A program made the translations under genes and the position numbers. A DNA stretch of 46,892 nt from an uncultured Prevotella sp. (GTDB taxonomy: Bacteria > Bacteroidota > Bacteroidia > Bacteroidales > Bacteroidaceae), in contig CALUGX010000008.1 in assembly GCA_944320285.1 (NCBI GenBank), positions 1 through 46,892 of the forward strand. The letters run 5' to 3'. The notes below the pieces were generated by a model, which was not told where the DNA came from, made no database searches, and saw only the letters and a list, made by a program, of their open reading frames with translations. Positions 1 through 8,455 of this stretch are shown in pieces (within the stretch, counting starts at the first letter, position 1; every line of letters begins with the position of its first letter).

Positions 1-1290
1 CGCAAACTGCAAAGTCCGGGCGACGGTTCGTGGTGCTGGTGGCCCGGAATGCCTTTCGGCTCAGTGTATCTTACGGCGTCAGTCACCGAGATGTTGGTGC
101 GCCTTAACGCCATGACGGGCGAACAGGCAGCCACGAAAGACATGGTAGCCAAGGGTATGAAGTTCCTCGGCAACACGCTCGTGAGGGAATATGAGGAGGC
201 AATGGGGCACAAGGACAAGGATGCCTTGGTGTATGTCAATGTCTACAATGCCGTGCACTACCTTTACATCTGTGCCTTGGGCGACTGGAAACCGACACCG
301 AAAGAGAGTGAGGCAGCCGACTTTGTGCTTGATGTGTTGAAAGAACGCAACACCGGTTTGAACCTTTATTATAAGGCAATCATGGCTGTTGTGCTGGCAA
401 AGCGTGGCGAAACGATGCTTGCCGGGGAATATGTCAAGAGCTTGGACGAGTACACCGTAGAGACGGAAGAGATGGGACGCTACTACGACTCGCCGCGTGC
501 CGGTTACAGTTGGTTTGATTATAAGATACCGACGCAGGTCAGGGCAATCGAGGCAATGAAGCTCGTCAATGCCCAAGGTTATGCCGACACCATCGAGAAA
601 ATGAAGCGTTGGTTGCTCATGCAGAAGCGTGTGCAGGGCTGGGATACGCCGTTCAATAATGTTAACGCTGTGTATGCGTTCCTTGACGGGAACACGGCCG
701 TGCTTGAAAGTGGCGAAAACGCCACGCTTGCCGTTGACGGCAAACAGCTTGAGATGCCTCAGGCTACGGCCGGACTTGGCTACGTGAAGGCGACCGAAAG
801 CTACGATAAGGGCAACGTCTTCACTGCAACGAAGACTTCGGAAGGCACTTCTTGGGGCGCGGTTTATGCCCAGTCGGTGCAGAAAACGTCATCAATCGCA
901 CCTTCATCGGCAGGTATCAGCGTGACAAGGGAAGTAATGACGGCAGACAGTAAGCCGGCATCCGTCCTGAAAGTTGGTGACCGCATAAAGGTTCGCGTTA
1001 CAATTCAGGCCGACCGCGACTATGATTACGTGCAGGTGAAAGACAAGCGTGCCGCCTGCATGGAGCCTGTAAGTCAGCTCAGCGGATACCGCTACGGATA
1101 TTACTGTGCACCGAAAGACAACGCAACTTGCTACTATTTCGACCGTATGAGTAAAGGAACGCACGTGATAGAAACCGAATATTACATCGACCGCGCGGGC
1201 AAGTATGAGACCGGTACGTGTACTGTGCAGTGTGCATACGCCCCCGAATATTCAGCAAGGGCGGCCTCTCTTACCATCGAAGTGAAGTAA
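1..1290 (+). CDS. Alpha-2-macroglobulin family protein, C-terminal part (5' truncated by window)
   Basis: The reading frame is open from base 1, so the gene starts outside the window and about 430 C-terminal residues are seen. The first residues read LQSPGDGSWCWWPGM, a block typical of the terpenoid-like alpha/alpha domain of bacterial alpha-2-macroglobulins, followed by helical repeats. The last 150 residues form a beta-rich domain (SWGAVYAQ, then VLKVGDRIKVRVTI) like the C-terminal MG10 region. Family members are large, usually lipid-anchored periplasmic or surface proteins thought to trap proteases. The catalytic thioester region, if any, lies upstream and cannot be judged. A hairpin follows the stop codon. 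The family call is by pattern recognition; the role is inferred. Confidence 0.85.
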   Translation, partial: RKLQSPGDGSWCWWPGMPFGSVYLTASVTEMLVRLNAMTGEQAATKDMVAKGMKFLGNTLVREYEEAMGHKDKDALVYVNVYNAVHYLYICALGDWKPTPKESEAADFVLDVLKERNTGLNLYYKAIMAVVLAKRGETMLAGEYVKSLDEYTVETEEMGRYYDSPRAGYSWFDYKIPTQVRAIEAMKLVNAQGYADTIEKMKRWLLMQKRVQGWDTPFNNVNAVYAFLDGNTAVLESGENATLAVDGKQLEMPQATAGLGYVKATESYDKGNVFTATKTSEGTSWGAVYAQSVQKTSSIAPSSAGISVTREVMTADSKPASVLKVGDRIKVRVTIQADRDYDYVQVKDKRAACMEPVSQLSGYRYGYYCAPKDNATCYYFDRMSKGTHVIETEYYIDRAGKYETGTCTVQCAYAPEYSARAASLTIEVK

Positions 1291-1296
1291 AAAATC

Positions 1297-1322
1297 TCTC
1301 CATGCCGCCTTTGGCATGGAGA
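1297..1322 (+). terminator. Hairpin after the macroglobulin gene
   Basis: A perfect 10-bp stem (TCTCCATGCC paired with GGCATGGAGA) with a 6-nt loop lies 7 bp after the stop codon. The downstream T tract is short (CTTTGA), so it may be a weak terminator or attenuator. It also covers an in-frame ATG at 1316, which argues against that ATG as the start of the next gene. Confidence 0.6.
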
Positions 1323-1342
1323 CTTTGACATATTATTGGATA

Positions 1343-2404
1343 ATGAAAAAGATACTTATATTCGCCGTCGTGCTGGCTTTCGCCGCCTCTGGTGCTTCCG
1401 CCCAGCGCATATCGGCTAAACATGAAGTCATAGATTGTGGCAGTGTGATGTATGAAAATCCCGTCACCGCCAAGTTTGAACTTCGCAACAAAGGCAACGA
1501 CTTGCTGATAGACACGGTGCGGACGAGTTGCGATTGCGTCGTGGCAAGTTACCCGAAAGGTGTAATTTCAAAGGGCGACAACTTCATTGTCGAGGTTACT
1601 TTCGACGCCCGTCAGTTAGGACATTTCCATAAGGAGGCGGCCATTTACAGCAACGCTTCGGACAAACCGTTCTATCTCACGATGCGAGGTGTGGTGACAG
1701 ACCAGATTGCCGACTTCGCCGGAGCGTATGATTTTACCATTGGCAGTGTACGTGTGGACAAGAACAACATAGAGTTTGATGACGTGAACCTTGGCGAAAT
1801 GCCTGTCCAGAGAATTAACATTATCAACAGCGGAAGCGAGAGTGTCAGTCCTGTTGTCATGCACCTGCCCAACTACCTGACGGCTTCTGTGTCGCCGACG
1901 ACAATCGCTCCCGGACATACCGGCGTCGCCACGATAACGCTTAATTCCAACAAGCTGCGCAGCTACGGTCTTACGCAATCGTCGGTTTACCTCGGAATGT
2001 TCCCCGGAGACAAGGTTGGCGATGATAAGGAAATATCTGTTTCGGCCGTATTGCTGCCCGAATTCAGGAATATGTCGGAAACTCAGCTTGCCAACGCGCC
2101 CGTCATGAAGTTATCGACAGAGACCCTCGACCTCGGATCATTTGGCGACAAGGACGAGAAAGACGGCACGATAATAATTGAAAACCAAGGCAAGAGCAGG
2201 CTGAACATAAGTTCGATGCAGATGTTTACCACCGGTTTGAAGGTGCGTTTGAACAAGTCACGCCTTGATCCGGGTGAGTCGGCGAAGCTAAAAATCACAG
2301 CTTATAAAAAGCATCTGAGGAACGCAAGGAGCAAGCCGCGTGTTTTGATGATAACCAACGACCCTAACAAGTCGAAGGTGGTGATACACGTCAAGGTTAA
2401 GTAG
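1343..2404 (+). CDS. DUF1573 domain protein, exported
   Basis: A 353-residue protein. The ATG at 1343 is preferred because it begins a clear signal peptide (MKKILIFAVVLAF, then a cleavage-like ASA-Q site); an ATG 27 bp upstream lies in the hairpin and would add nine residues before the signal. Residues about 25-130 match the DUF1573 pattern, an immunoglobulin-like MSP/ASH-type fold with the signature TSCDCV. Two further beta-sandwich repeats follow (about 135-235 and 255-350), ending KSKVVIHVKVK. Such proteins are common in Bacteroidota periplasm or outer membrane and have no established biochemical role. It is co-directional with the macroglobulin gene and meaB. Confidence 0.85.
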   Translation: MKKILIFAVVLAFAASGASAQRISAKHEVIDCGSVMYENPVTAKFELRNKGNDLLIDTVRTSCDCVVASYPKGVISKGDNFIVEVTFDARQLGHFHKEAAIYSNASDKPFYLTMRGVVTDQIADFAGAYDFTIGSVRVDKNNIEFDDVNLGEMPVQRINIINSGSESVSPVVMHLPNYLTASVSPTTIAPGHTGVATITLNSNKLRSYGLTQSSVYLGMFPGDKVGDDKEISVSAVLLPEFRNMSETQLANAPVMKLSTETLDLGSFGDKDEKDGTIIIENQGKSRLNISSMQMFTTGLKVRLNKSRLDPGESAKLKITAYKKHLRNARSKPRVLMITNDPNKSKVVIHVKVK

Positions 2405-2433
2405 AGTACTTTCTTAAATTCTAAAAAACGACT

Positions 2434-3528
2434 ATGGAACATCCCGAAAACAGCAAAGAATACAAGGGTCTGACTGTAAATTCAGGCGTAGAGCAACCGT
2501 CTATTGTCAATCCTTACCTTAAAAAGGGTCGTTTCAAGAGGCATGAACTGTCGGCCGGCGACATGGTTGAGGGCATACTCAAGGGCAACGTAACGGTTCT
2601 CAGCCAAGCTGTCACCCTGATAGAGAGCGTCAATCCCGACCATCAGGCAAAGGCACAGGAGGTTATTGACAGGTGTCTGCCTCATAGCGGCAACTCCATA
2701 CGGATAGGGATTAGCGGCGTGCCGGGAGCAGGGAAAAGCACTTCCATCGACCAGTTTGGCATTCACGTGCTCGACCGCACAGGCGGAAAGCTCGCAGTCT
2801 TGGCCATCGACCCAAGTTCGGAGCGTTCAAAGGGCAGCATCCTCGGCGACAAGACGCGCATGGAAAAGCTCGCCGTGAGAGACGACGCTTTCATCCGTCC
2901 CAGTCCGACGGCAGGTTCGCTTGGTGGCGTGGCGCGCAAGACGAGGGAGACCATCATCCTCTGCGAGGCTGCGGGCTATGACAAGATATTCGTCGAGACC
3001 GTGGGAGTAGGGCAGAGCGAGACGGCCTGTCATTCTATGGTTGACTTCTTTCTGTTGATCCAACTAGCCGGCACCGGCGACGAGCTTCAGGGCATAAAGC
3101 GCGGTATAATGGAAATATCCGACGGCATCGTCATCAACAAATGCGACGGCGAGAACGTTGACAAGTGTCACCTGGCGGCACGCAATTTCCGCAATGCGTT
3201 ACACTTCTTTCCCGCTCCGGACAGCGGATGGCTGCCCAAGGTGCTGTGTTACAGTGGATTTTACGGTACGGGAATACAGGAGATATGGGATATGGTGTAT
3301 GAATACATTGACTTCGTTAAGGCTAACGGATATTTCCGCTATCGCCGCAACGAGCAAAGTAAATACTGGATGTATGAAAGCATAAACGAACACCTGCGCG
3401 CCAACTTTTACAACAATCCGTTGATACAGCAACGCCTGAAAGACGCCGAGCGCTCGGTGCTTGCCGGCGAGCGCACCAGTTTTGCGGCGGCCAACGAGTT
3501 GTTGGATGTGTATTTTAACAGCAAGTAG
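2434..3528 (+). CDS. meaB: Methylmalonyl-CoA mutase-associated GTPase MeaB (ArgK family)
   Basis: A 364-residue G3E-class P-loop GTPase. The Walker A motif GVPGAGKS is at residues 95-102, the switch region ETVGVGQSE follows, and the specificity motif reads NKCDG. MeaB proteins chaperone cobalamin loading and protection of methylmalonyl-CoA mutase in the cytoplasm, which fits the propionate/succinate metabolism of Bacteroidales. The mutase genes themselves are not in this window. The N-terminal 40 residues are longer than in some homologues. The TAG stop codon lies inside the start of a long inverted repeat (AGTAGTTA words), so the 3' end of the mRNA probably folds into a hairpin. Confidence 0.95.
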   Translation: MEHPENSKEYKGLTVNSGVEQPSIVNPYLKKGRFKRHELSAGDMVEGILKGNVTVLSQAVTLIESVNPDHQAKAQEVIDRCLPHSGNSIRIGISGVPGAGKSTSIDQFGIHVLDRTGGKLAVLAIDPSSERSKGSILGDKTRMEKLAVRDDAFIRPSPTAGSLGGVARKTRETIILCEAAGYDKIFVETVGVGQSETACHSMVDFFLLIQLAGTGDELQGIKRGIMEISDGIVINKCDGENVDKCHLAARNFRNALHFFPAPDSGWLPKVLCYSGFYGTGIQEIWDMVYEYIDFVKANGYFRYRRNEQSKYWMYESINEHLRANFYNNPLIQQRLKDAERSVLAGERTSFAAANELLDVYFNSK

Positions 3529-3682
3529 TTATAGTAGTTAAAGTAGTTAACGTTCACTTCGTTCACTAAATAGTTAAAGTCATTACTCTTGTTTTCGCAA
3601 AATGGACGCACGCAATATGGCATTTGACTATAATTACTTAGTGAACGAAGTGAACGTTAACTACTTTAACTACAGTAACTAC
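3524..3682. repeat. Long inverted repeat of AGTAGTTA words with 36-bp perfect arms
   Basis: The left arm 3534-3569 and right arm 3638-3673 are perfect reverse complements over 36 bp, separated by a 68-nt core. The arms contain the word AGTAGTTAA and the block GTTCACTTCGTTCAC, itself nearly self-complementary. It starts within the meaB stop codon and ends 32 bp before the ispH start. A transcript through it would form a very stable stem, so it could act as terminator, attenuator or mRNA-end stabiliser. AGTAGTTAAAG words also occur near 38257 and 40890. Confidence 0.9.
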
Positions 3683-3714
3683 TGATAAAAACTTGATTGA
3701 AAAAAGAGAAAGCC

Positions 3715-4566
3715 ATGCAAATAGAAATCGACAACGGCAGCGGTTTTTGCTTCGGAGTGACCACTGCCATACGCAAGGCCGAGGAAGAGCTTGCCGCAGG
3801 CAAGACGCTTTACTGTCTCGGAGACATCGTTCACAACGGCATGGAGTGTGAACGCCTGCGGCGTATGGGGCTGATAACCATCAATCACGACGAGTTAAGC
3901 CGCTTGCGGGGCGTAAAAGTGCTGCTCCGCGCCCACGGCGAACCACCCGAAACTTACGCTCTGGCCAGGCGTAACAACATAGAGATAATTGATGCAACGT
4001 GTCCTGTGGTGTTGCAGTTGCAGCGCCGGATAAAGCAAAAGTACGACTCAAACCCAGACGCTCAGATTGTAATCTTCGGCAAACCCGGCCACGCCGAGGT
4101 GCTCGGCCTCGTCGGGCAGACCAACGGGCGGGCAGTAGTAGTGGCCGACATTGACGACGTGAAGCGTCTTGACTTCACGCGCGACATTTACCTTTATTCG
4201 CAGACCACGAAGTCGCTTGACGAGTTCCACCGCATAATCGACTATATTTCGGGGCACATTTCGCCGCAGGCCACGTTCAAGAGTTTCGACACAATCTGCC
4301 GCCAGGTGGCCAACCGTATGCCGAACATCCGTGCCTTCGCCATGCGGCACGACCTCATCCTCTTTGTCTGCGGGCGCAAGAGCAGCAACGGGCGCGTGCT
4401 GTTCGGCGAATGCAAGGGAGTGAACCCTAACTGCCATCTGATAGAAGGCCCCGAAGAGATAGACCCTTCATGGCTTGCCGGCGTTGAGACCGTAGGCATC
4501 TGCGGCGCCACGAGCACTCCCAAATGGCTCATGGAGCAGTGCCGTGACTGGATTATCGGGAGGTGA
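3715..4566 (+). CDS. ispH: 4-hydroxy-3-methylbut-2-enyl diphosphate reductase
   Basis: A 283-residue IspH, the last enzyme of the MEP isoprenoid pathway, reducing HMBPP to IPP and DMAPP with a [4Fe-4S] cluster. The three cluster cysteines are visible at C12 (GSGFCFGV), C96 (DATCPVV) and C195 ([11 protein letters not shown]). The HGEP block is at 74-77 and the substrate-binding loop reads KSSNG. The ATG at 3715 is chosen over one 18 bp upstream because family members begin M-x-IEID directly before GSGFCFGV. In many Bacteroidota ispH sits next to cmk and porQ; here those genes are about 13 kb away. Its 3' end overlaps the convergent xpt gene by 14 bp. Confidence 0.95.
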   Translation: MQIEIDNGSGFCFGVTTAIRKAEEELAAGKTLYCLGDIVHNGMECERLRRMGLITINHDELSRLRGVKVLLRAHGEPPETYALARRNNIEIIDATCPVVLQLQRRIKQKYDSNPDAQIVIFGKPGHAEVLGLVGQTNGRAVVVADIDDVKRLDFTRDIYLYSQTTKSLDEFHRIIDYISGHISPQATFKSFDTICRQVANRMPNIRAFAMRHDLILFVCGRKSSNGRVLFGECKGVNPNCHLIEGPEEIDPSWLAGVETVGICGATSTPKWLMEQCRDWIIGR

Positions 4567-5137
4567 CAGAGCCTTTTATTCTTATTTCCCCGTTGTCAAG
4601 GCTTTCTATTACGGCCAGCGACTCCACCCTCAGGCCTTCGCCACGCAGGTAGTCGCCGCCGTGCTGGAAAGCCTTTTCTATCAGGAAACCCATACCCGCA
4701 AGTTCGGCCCCCGCTTGTTCGGCGAGGCTTATTATTCCCTTGGCGGCGTTTCCGTTGGCAAGGAAGTCGTCGATGAACAGCAGTCTGTCGCCGCGTCCGA
4801 GATATTCGCCGCTCACGCAGATGTCGTAAGTTTGCCGCTTGGTAAACGAGTAGACGCTTGCCGTGAGCATATCAGTCATGGTTGACGGCTTTTTCTTTTT
4901 CGCGAACACAACCGGCAGGCCCATCGCGTAGCCCGTCATGATGGCCGGGGCTATGCCGCTCGCTTCTATTGTCAAAATCTTGTTTACCCCGGTGTCTTTG
5001 AAGCGTCTTGCAAATTCGTCGGCGCAGGCCTTCATCAACGCCGGGTCCATCTGGTGGTTGACGAAGCCGTCAACCTTGAGCACTCCGCCGTCGAGACACC
5101 GGCCTTCACGCATGATGCGTTCTTCAAGTATGTTCAT
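4553..5137 (-). CDS. xpt: Xanthine phosphoribosyltransferase
   Basis: A 194-residue type I phosphoribosyltransferase that converts xanthine and PRPP to XMP (purine salvage, cytoplasm). The PRPP-binding motif [17 protein letters not shown] is at about 118-134, and the Xpt-typical N-terminus reads MNILEERI. The start at 5137 is preferred: an upstream in-frame ATG at 5164 would lie inside the -7 promoter box (5162-5169). The gene is convergent with ispH, overlapping its last 14 bp. No purine riboswitch is visible in the short leader; the G-box fold would need more room than the roughly 20 nt between predicted transcription start and ATG. Confidence 0.93.
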   Translation of the reverse strand: MNILEERIMREGRCLDGGVLKVDGFVNHQMDPALMKACADEFARRFKDTGVNKILTIEASGIAPAIMTGYAMGLPVVFAKKKKPSTMTDMLTASVYSFTKRQTYDICVSGEYLGRGDRLLFIDDFLANGNAAKGIISLAEQAGAELAGMGFLIEKAFQHGGDYLRGEGLRVESLAVIESLDNGEIRIKGSVTSR

Positions 5138-5161
5138 TCTGTGCAAAGATTGATGATGGTG

Positions 5162-5191
5162 CAAAATTACGAAAAAAGCCCTTTATCGCAA
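5162..5191 (-). promoter_or_regulatory. Bacteroidota-type promoter of xpt
   Basis: On the minus strand TAATTTTG (5162-5169) matches the -7 consensus TAnnTTTG, and TTG (5189-5191) lies 19 bp upstream as the -33 element. Spacing and sequence fit, and it fixes the xpt start at 5137. A 22-bp-period repeat array begins only about 20 bp further upstream. Confidence 0.75.
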
Positions 5192-5213
5192 GCCCCGTCT
5201 ACAAGTGTTTTCC

Positions 5214-5272
5214 AAAAGATGCCCTTTCAGCTTGCGAAAGATGCCTTTTTGCAGGATGAATGGACACCTTTT
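5214..5272. repeat. Period-22 palindrome array, copy 1 (3 units)
   Basis: Three 15-bp blocks at 5214-5228, 5236-5250 and 5258-5272 (AAAAGATGCCCTTTC, GAAAGATGCCTTTTT, GAATGGACACCTTTT) are separated by exactly 7 bp (AGCTTGC, GCAGGAT). They match the family consensus AAAAGGnnnCCTTTT plus spacer RCAnnSY found at five other sites in the window. This copy lies between divergent xpt and the lipoprotein operon. Confidence 0.85.
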
Positions 5273-5388
5273 ACCGGCAAGGTTGTAACAGTTTGATAAT
5301 CAATATGATACATTTAAGTCTCAAAGTGTAAACCTTTTGGAGACAATAATGTTAAATAATTAATCTTAAAACGTTAAAATATGTTTTC

Positions 5389-5420
5389 GGGGGGGGTAAA
5401 AATTAAAAGAATTATTTTTG
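5389..5420 (+). promoter_or_regulatory. Promoter of the lipoprotein operon with a G8 tract
   Basis: TATTTTTG (5413-5420) is a good -7 box about 80 bp before the lipoprotein ATG. A run of eight G (5389-5396) occupies the place where the -33 element should lie, with TTTTC just before it. A change in G number would alter promoter spacing. The promoter call rests on the -7 match only. Confidence 0.55.
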
Positions 5421-5501
5421 CAATCATAAACATTGTAAACGAAAGCAAAAACAACATAACAAATAAAAGTATAAACAAACAACATAAAAAAGGAGTTAAC
5501 C

Positions 5502-6509
5502 ATGAACAAAAGATTTTTCACACAGCTCATTCCAGCCCTGGCGTTAGCCGCCTGTCCGGTGTTCTTTACAGCGTGCAGCGACGACGATGAAGGCGGCTCA
5601 ACCCCGACGGAGCCCGTTGAAACATTCCGTGGCAACCTTGTTACGCGCCTTGGTAACATGGATTTGTCTTATGACGAGTTGGGCCGCTGCTACCGCATCA
5701 CCGACGTTTACGGTGAAGACGTAACCATCGATTACGACGAGGGTACAATCACTTACGGCAGTGACGACCCCGTGAACGTGACGTTCAACGGTAAGGGATA
5801 CATCACGAGCCTGTCGGCCTCGTGGAACTGGCGTGATGATTACTCTGACGGCTACGAGACCTGCAAGGGCAGCGGCAAGTACAACTTCTCGTATGACGGC
5901 GACGGCCGCTTGGTGAAATGCACGAGCACATCGTCGGAAAGCGGTGAGTACAGCGAAGACGGCGAGAAATACAAGTACAGCGAGACGGCAAAGTCAACGG
6001 GCGTTTACGAGTGGCGCAACGGCAATCTCGTTACTTGCGACGTGGAATACAGCTATGACTCCGACGGCGACGGGGGCTCGGAGACCCACAAAGCCACGAT
6101 AGACTATGACGACGCCGACCTTGTGAACGAGTACGGCCAGCACACGTGGGCCATTGCCGACCATGCACTTGACATCAACGAATACATGGAGGCTCTCTCG
6201 CTTGTGGGTATGCTCGGCGTTGCGCCCGCAATGCTGCCTACCGCCATCAGCACTGTGGAAACGGAGACTTGGGACCTACAGGGCGGCGAGACAGAAACAT
6301 GGGAGGACGACGTGACGATAGACTACCAATTCCTCACGAACGGTCTGCTCAACTGGGAGCGGTGGAACGGCCGCAGCTATTACCGGTTCGATTATACCGT
6401 CTATACACCGTCTGACGAAACCCGCGCCGCACGGCCCGCAGCAAGCACTGCCGACGGCAAGAAGTTCAGGGTGAGAGACTTGTTCTTCGGCAAGCGTGCA
6501 AGGAAATAA
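5502..6509 (+). CDS. Putative surface lipoprotein with YD-like repeats
   Basis: A 335-residue protein with a lipoprotein signal peptide and lipobox FTAC (cysteine 25), followed at once by acidic residues SDDDEGG, which in Bacteroidota often directs lipoproteins to the cell surface. The body is rich in Asp, Tyr and Gly with imperfect repeats of the YD type, such as SYDELGRCYRITDVYG and FSYDGDGRLVKC, also seen in Bacteroidales DUF4595-like proteins; I cannot assign a named domain firmly. The C-terminal 35 residues are basic. It opens a probable operon (gaps of 32 and 47 bp) with a beta-propeller protein and a beta-barrel protein. Function unknown; surface location is inferred. Confidence 0.8.
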   Translation: MNKRFFTQLIPALALAACPVFFTACSDDDEGGSTPTEPVETFRGNLVTRLGNMDLSYDELGRCYRITDVYGEDVTIDYDEGTITYGSDDPVNVTFNGKGYITSLSASWNWRDDYSDGYETCKGSGKYNFSYDGDGRLVKCTSTSSESGEYSEDGEKYKYSETAKSTGVYEWRNGNLVTCDVEYSYDSDGDGGSETHKATIDYDDADLVNEYGQHTWAIADHALDINEYMEALSLVGMLGVAPAMLPTAISTVETETWDLQGGETETWEDDVTIDYQFLTNGLLNWERWNGRSYYRFDYTVYTPSDETRAARPAASTADGKKFRVRDLFFGKRARK

Positions 6510-6541
6510 GGTTTGCAGAAAACGATTAACAACAGGCAATC

Positions 6542-7558
6542 ATGAAAAGACTATTTTTAGCACTTACGCTCGTCATGGCGGTAACGCTGGCGGACGCAAA
6601 GAAAATAAAGTTTGACTATTCGATCGTGTTCGTGCCCGAAGAAGGCGGCGTGAAGTTCGAGAAAATCACTGACGACGCCGACCGCGTGGCCGATTACGAC
6701 GGCAACATCGTGAGCCGCGCCTCCAGCATCTTCGGTCGCCGCAAGGCCACGGCGATGGACTGGTGGGTGGTGCCGCAGATAGCCCTGTCGCCCGACGGCA
6801 AGCGCATCGGCTACATCAACGAGAAGAACGGCACCACTAACATCATGATAAAAAGTGCCTCGACGGGCGGCGCCAGCGTGCAGCGCACGTTCCGCACCAA
6901 CGTGCAGGGCTTCACGTGGAGTCCCGACGGCAAGACACTCTGCTTCACCGAGATACGCAACGGGCACCAAGGCATCTACCTCGTTGATGCCGAGCAGGGC
7001 ACGGTGGTAAGGCAAATATCCGGCGGCACGGAGAACGACCTTGGCGGGGTAATCACTCCCGACGGCAATACCATCTTCTTTCACCGTGGCGAAGGGCTTG
7101 AGAGTTACAGCCTCTGGAGCTATGACCGCCGTACAAACCTCTTCTCCAACTATTCGCGCGGCATGACCGTCTGCCTCATTCCCGGCACGCAAGACGAGGT
7201 GTATTGTGCACGCTTCACCAGCAACAAGGAGAGTGAAATATGGCGCGTCAATTTCAAAACGGGCGTCGAGGAGGTGATTCTTTCGCAGCCTGAAAAGAGC
7301 TTCACCACGCCACAGCTGTCGCCCGACGGCAAATGGCTCTTGGTGACGGGTAACAGCAAGTCGGAGAAGGAGGGCATAGTGAACACCGACATCTACGTGG
7401 TGCGCACCGACGGCACGCAGCTGACGCAGCTCACTTACCATCCCGGCAACGACCTTTCGGCCATCTGGAGCCGTGACGGGCGCAGCATCTACTTCCTGTC
7501 TCAGCGTGGGTCGGCCGACCGCGTGTACAACGTTTGGCGTATGGACTTCAACCTGTAA
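6542..7558 (+). CDS. TolB-like beta-propeller (PD40) protein, exported
   Basis: A 338-residue protein with signal peptide MKRLFLALTLVMAVTLADA. It contains at least five PD40/WD40-like blades with the hallmark SPDGK or TPDGN: ALSPDGKRIGYI, TWSPDGKTLCFT, VITPDGNTIFFH, QLSPDGKWLLVT and SRDGRSIYFLS. This is the TolB-type propeller, used as a periplasmic protein-binding platform. There is no protease or OmpA domain, so it is a stand-alone propeller. It lies 32 bp after the lipoprotein gene and 47 bp before the beta-barrel gene, suggesting a joint envelope function. A long open frame on the opposite strand here is a codon-bias shadow. Confidence 0.85.
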   Translation: MKRLFLALTLVMAVTLADAKKIKFDYSIVFVPEEGGVKFEKITDDADRVADYDGNIVSRASSIFGRRKATAMDWWVVPQIALSPDGKRIGYINEKNGTTNIMIKSASTGGASVQRTFRTNVQGFTWSPDGKTLCFTEIRNGHQGIYLVDAEQGTVVRQISGGTENDLGGVITPDGNTIFFHRGEGLESYSLWSYDRRTNLFSNYSRGMTVCLIPGTQDEVYCARFTSNKESEIWRVNFKTGVEEVILSQPEKSFTTPQLSPDGKWLLVTGNSKSEKEGIVNTDIYVVRTDGTQLTQLTYHPGNDLSAIWSRDGRSIYFLSQRGSADRVYNVWRMDFNL

Positions 7559-7605
7559 GAGTTTTTCACACATATATTTATATTAACAACTAAACATTTT
7601 GCGCT

Positions 7606-8265
7606 ATGAAAAAGTTTTTGTTAGCAGCCGTCTGCGCCGTATTTACGCTCACGGCATCTGCCCAGAGGGCAAGCAGCACGTCGTCGTCATTCTTCTCAAC
7701 GGAGAAAGCCGACGAGGGCGTTACGTTCGGCCTGCGTGTAGGTCTTAACTTCGCCAATGTGTCGGGCGACGCCGACGATTATGACGCCCGCACGGCGTTC
7801 AACGTTGGAGCGATAGCCGACATTCCCCTGATGCAGAGCCTTTACATCCAGACGGGCCTTTACTTCCAGAGCAAGGGCGCGAAGTATGAAGAGGACGGAT
7901 ACGAGGAGACAATCAGCCCGATGTACCTGCAAATACCGGTGCTCGCCTCTTACCGTTACAATTTCAGCGACGCCGCACAGCTGCAAGTCAACTTCGGTCC
8001 GTATTTCGCTTACGGCGTGGGCGGCAAATATAAGATTGAGGAAGATGGTGACGAGTATGAGATGGATGCTTTCGGCGACGACGGTCTGCTCAATAGGTTC
8101 GACTGCGGTCTGCAAGTTGGTGCCGGTTTCACGTTCGCAAAGCACTTCAACATTACGTTCACCTATGAGTTCGGTTTGACTAACGCCGCCAATGACGATG
8201 CTTTTGATGATGATTTCTCAATCAAGAACAGCAATTGTATGTTGAACCTCGGTTATAACTTCTAA
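7606..8265 (+). CDS. Outer-membrane beta-barrel protein (PorT-like/OmpW-like fold)
   Basis: A 219-residue protein with signal peptide MKKFLLAAVCAVFTLTASA. The body shows alternating amphipathic strands starting GVTFGLRVGLNFANVSG and ending NCMLNLGYNF with a terminal phenylalanine, the usual signature for BamA-mediated barrel insertion. Family members are small eight-stranded porin-like proteins ('outer membrane beta-barrel protein', PF13568-type). It is very acidic in extracellular loops. It is the last gene of the three-gene envelope cluster and is followed by a GC-rich hairpin. Ligand or substrate unknown. Confidence 0.88.
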   Translation: MKKFLLAAVCAVFTLTASAQRASSTSSSFFSTEKADEGVTFGLRVGLNFANVSGDADDYDARTAFNVGAIADIPLMQSLYIQTGLYFQSKGAKYEEDGYEETISPMYLQIPVLASYRYNFSDAAQLQVNFGPYFAYGVGGKYKIEEDGDEYEMDAFGDDGLLNRFDCGLQVGAGFTFAKHFNITFTYEFGLTNAANDDAFDDDFSIKNSNCMLNLGYNF

Positions 8266-8301
8266 CCGGATTTATTATTCCCTAATTTAAATTAAGGTAA
8301 G

Positions 8302-8324
8302 GGGCGCGCCGTGACGGTGCGCCC
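8302..8324 (+). terminator. GC-rich hairpin after the beta-barrel gene
   Basis: GGGCGCGCCG pairs with CGGTGCGCCC around a GTGA-like loop (one G:T pair), 36 bp after the stop codon. The tract after it is TGATTCGTTTGTTG, only moderately T-rich. It probably ends the envelope operon. Confidence 0.6.
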
Positions 8325-8427
8325 TGATTCGTTTGTTGTATGAATAATTTGATTTAATAAAAACGAATGTTTGCAGACATAGAAGGTAAATATTCTTTTT
8401 TTGCTTCGCTTAACCGAAATTTTGCAG

Positions 8428-8435
8428 TAACTTTG
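8428..8435 (+). promoter_or_regulatory. -7 box upstream of the MATE transporter
   Basis: TAACTTTG matches TAnnTTTG exactly and lies 21 bp before the ATG. A T-rich stretch with TTG (8401-8403) sits upstream at a wider spacing than the usual 19-21 bp. Confidence 0.55.
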
Positions 8436-8455
8436 CACCCGAAAATAATGTTTAT

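Noticed and set aside
1316..1342. Upstream ATG start for the DUF1573 protein
   Set aside because: It lies in a terminator-like hairpin and would put nine residues before an otherwise perfect signal peptide.
5138..5164. Upstream ATG start for xpt
   Set aside because: It overlaps the -7 promoter box, so it would not be transcribed as coding sequence; the family starts at MNILEERI.
5138..5300. Purine riboswitch before xpt
   Set aside because: The predicted leader is only about 20 nt, and no G-box core or terminator switch is visible.
6557..7573. Long open frame on the minus strand opposite the beta-propeller gene (also at 32336-33517 and 31161-31997 on the plus strand and 37448-38362)
   Set aside because: These mirror strongly supported genes on the other strand, have no signal, domain or promoter, and arise from codon bias.
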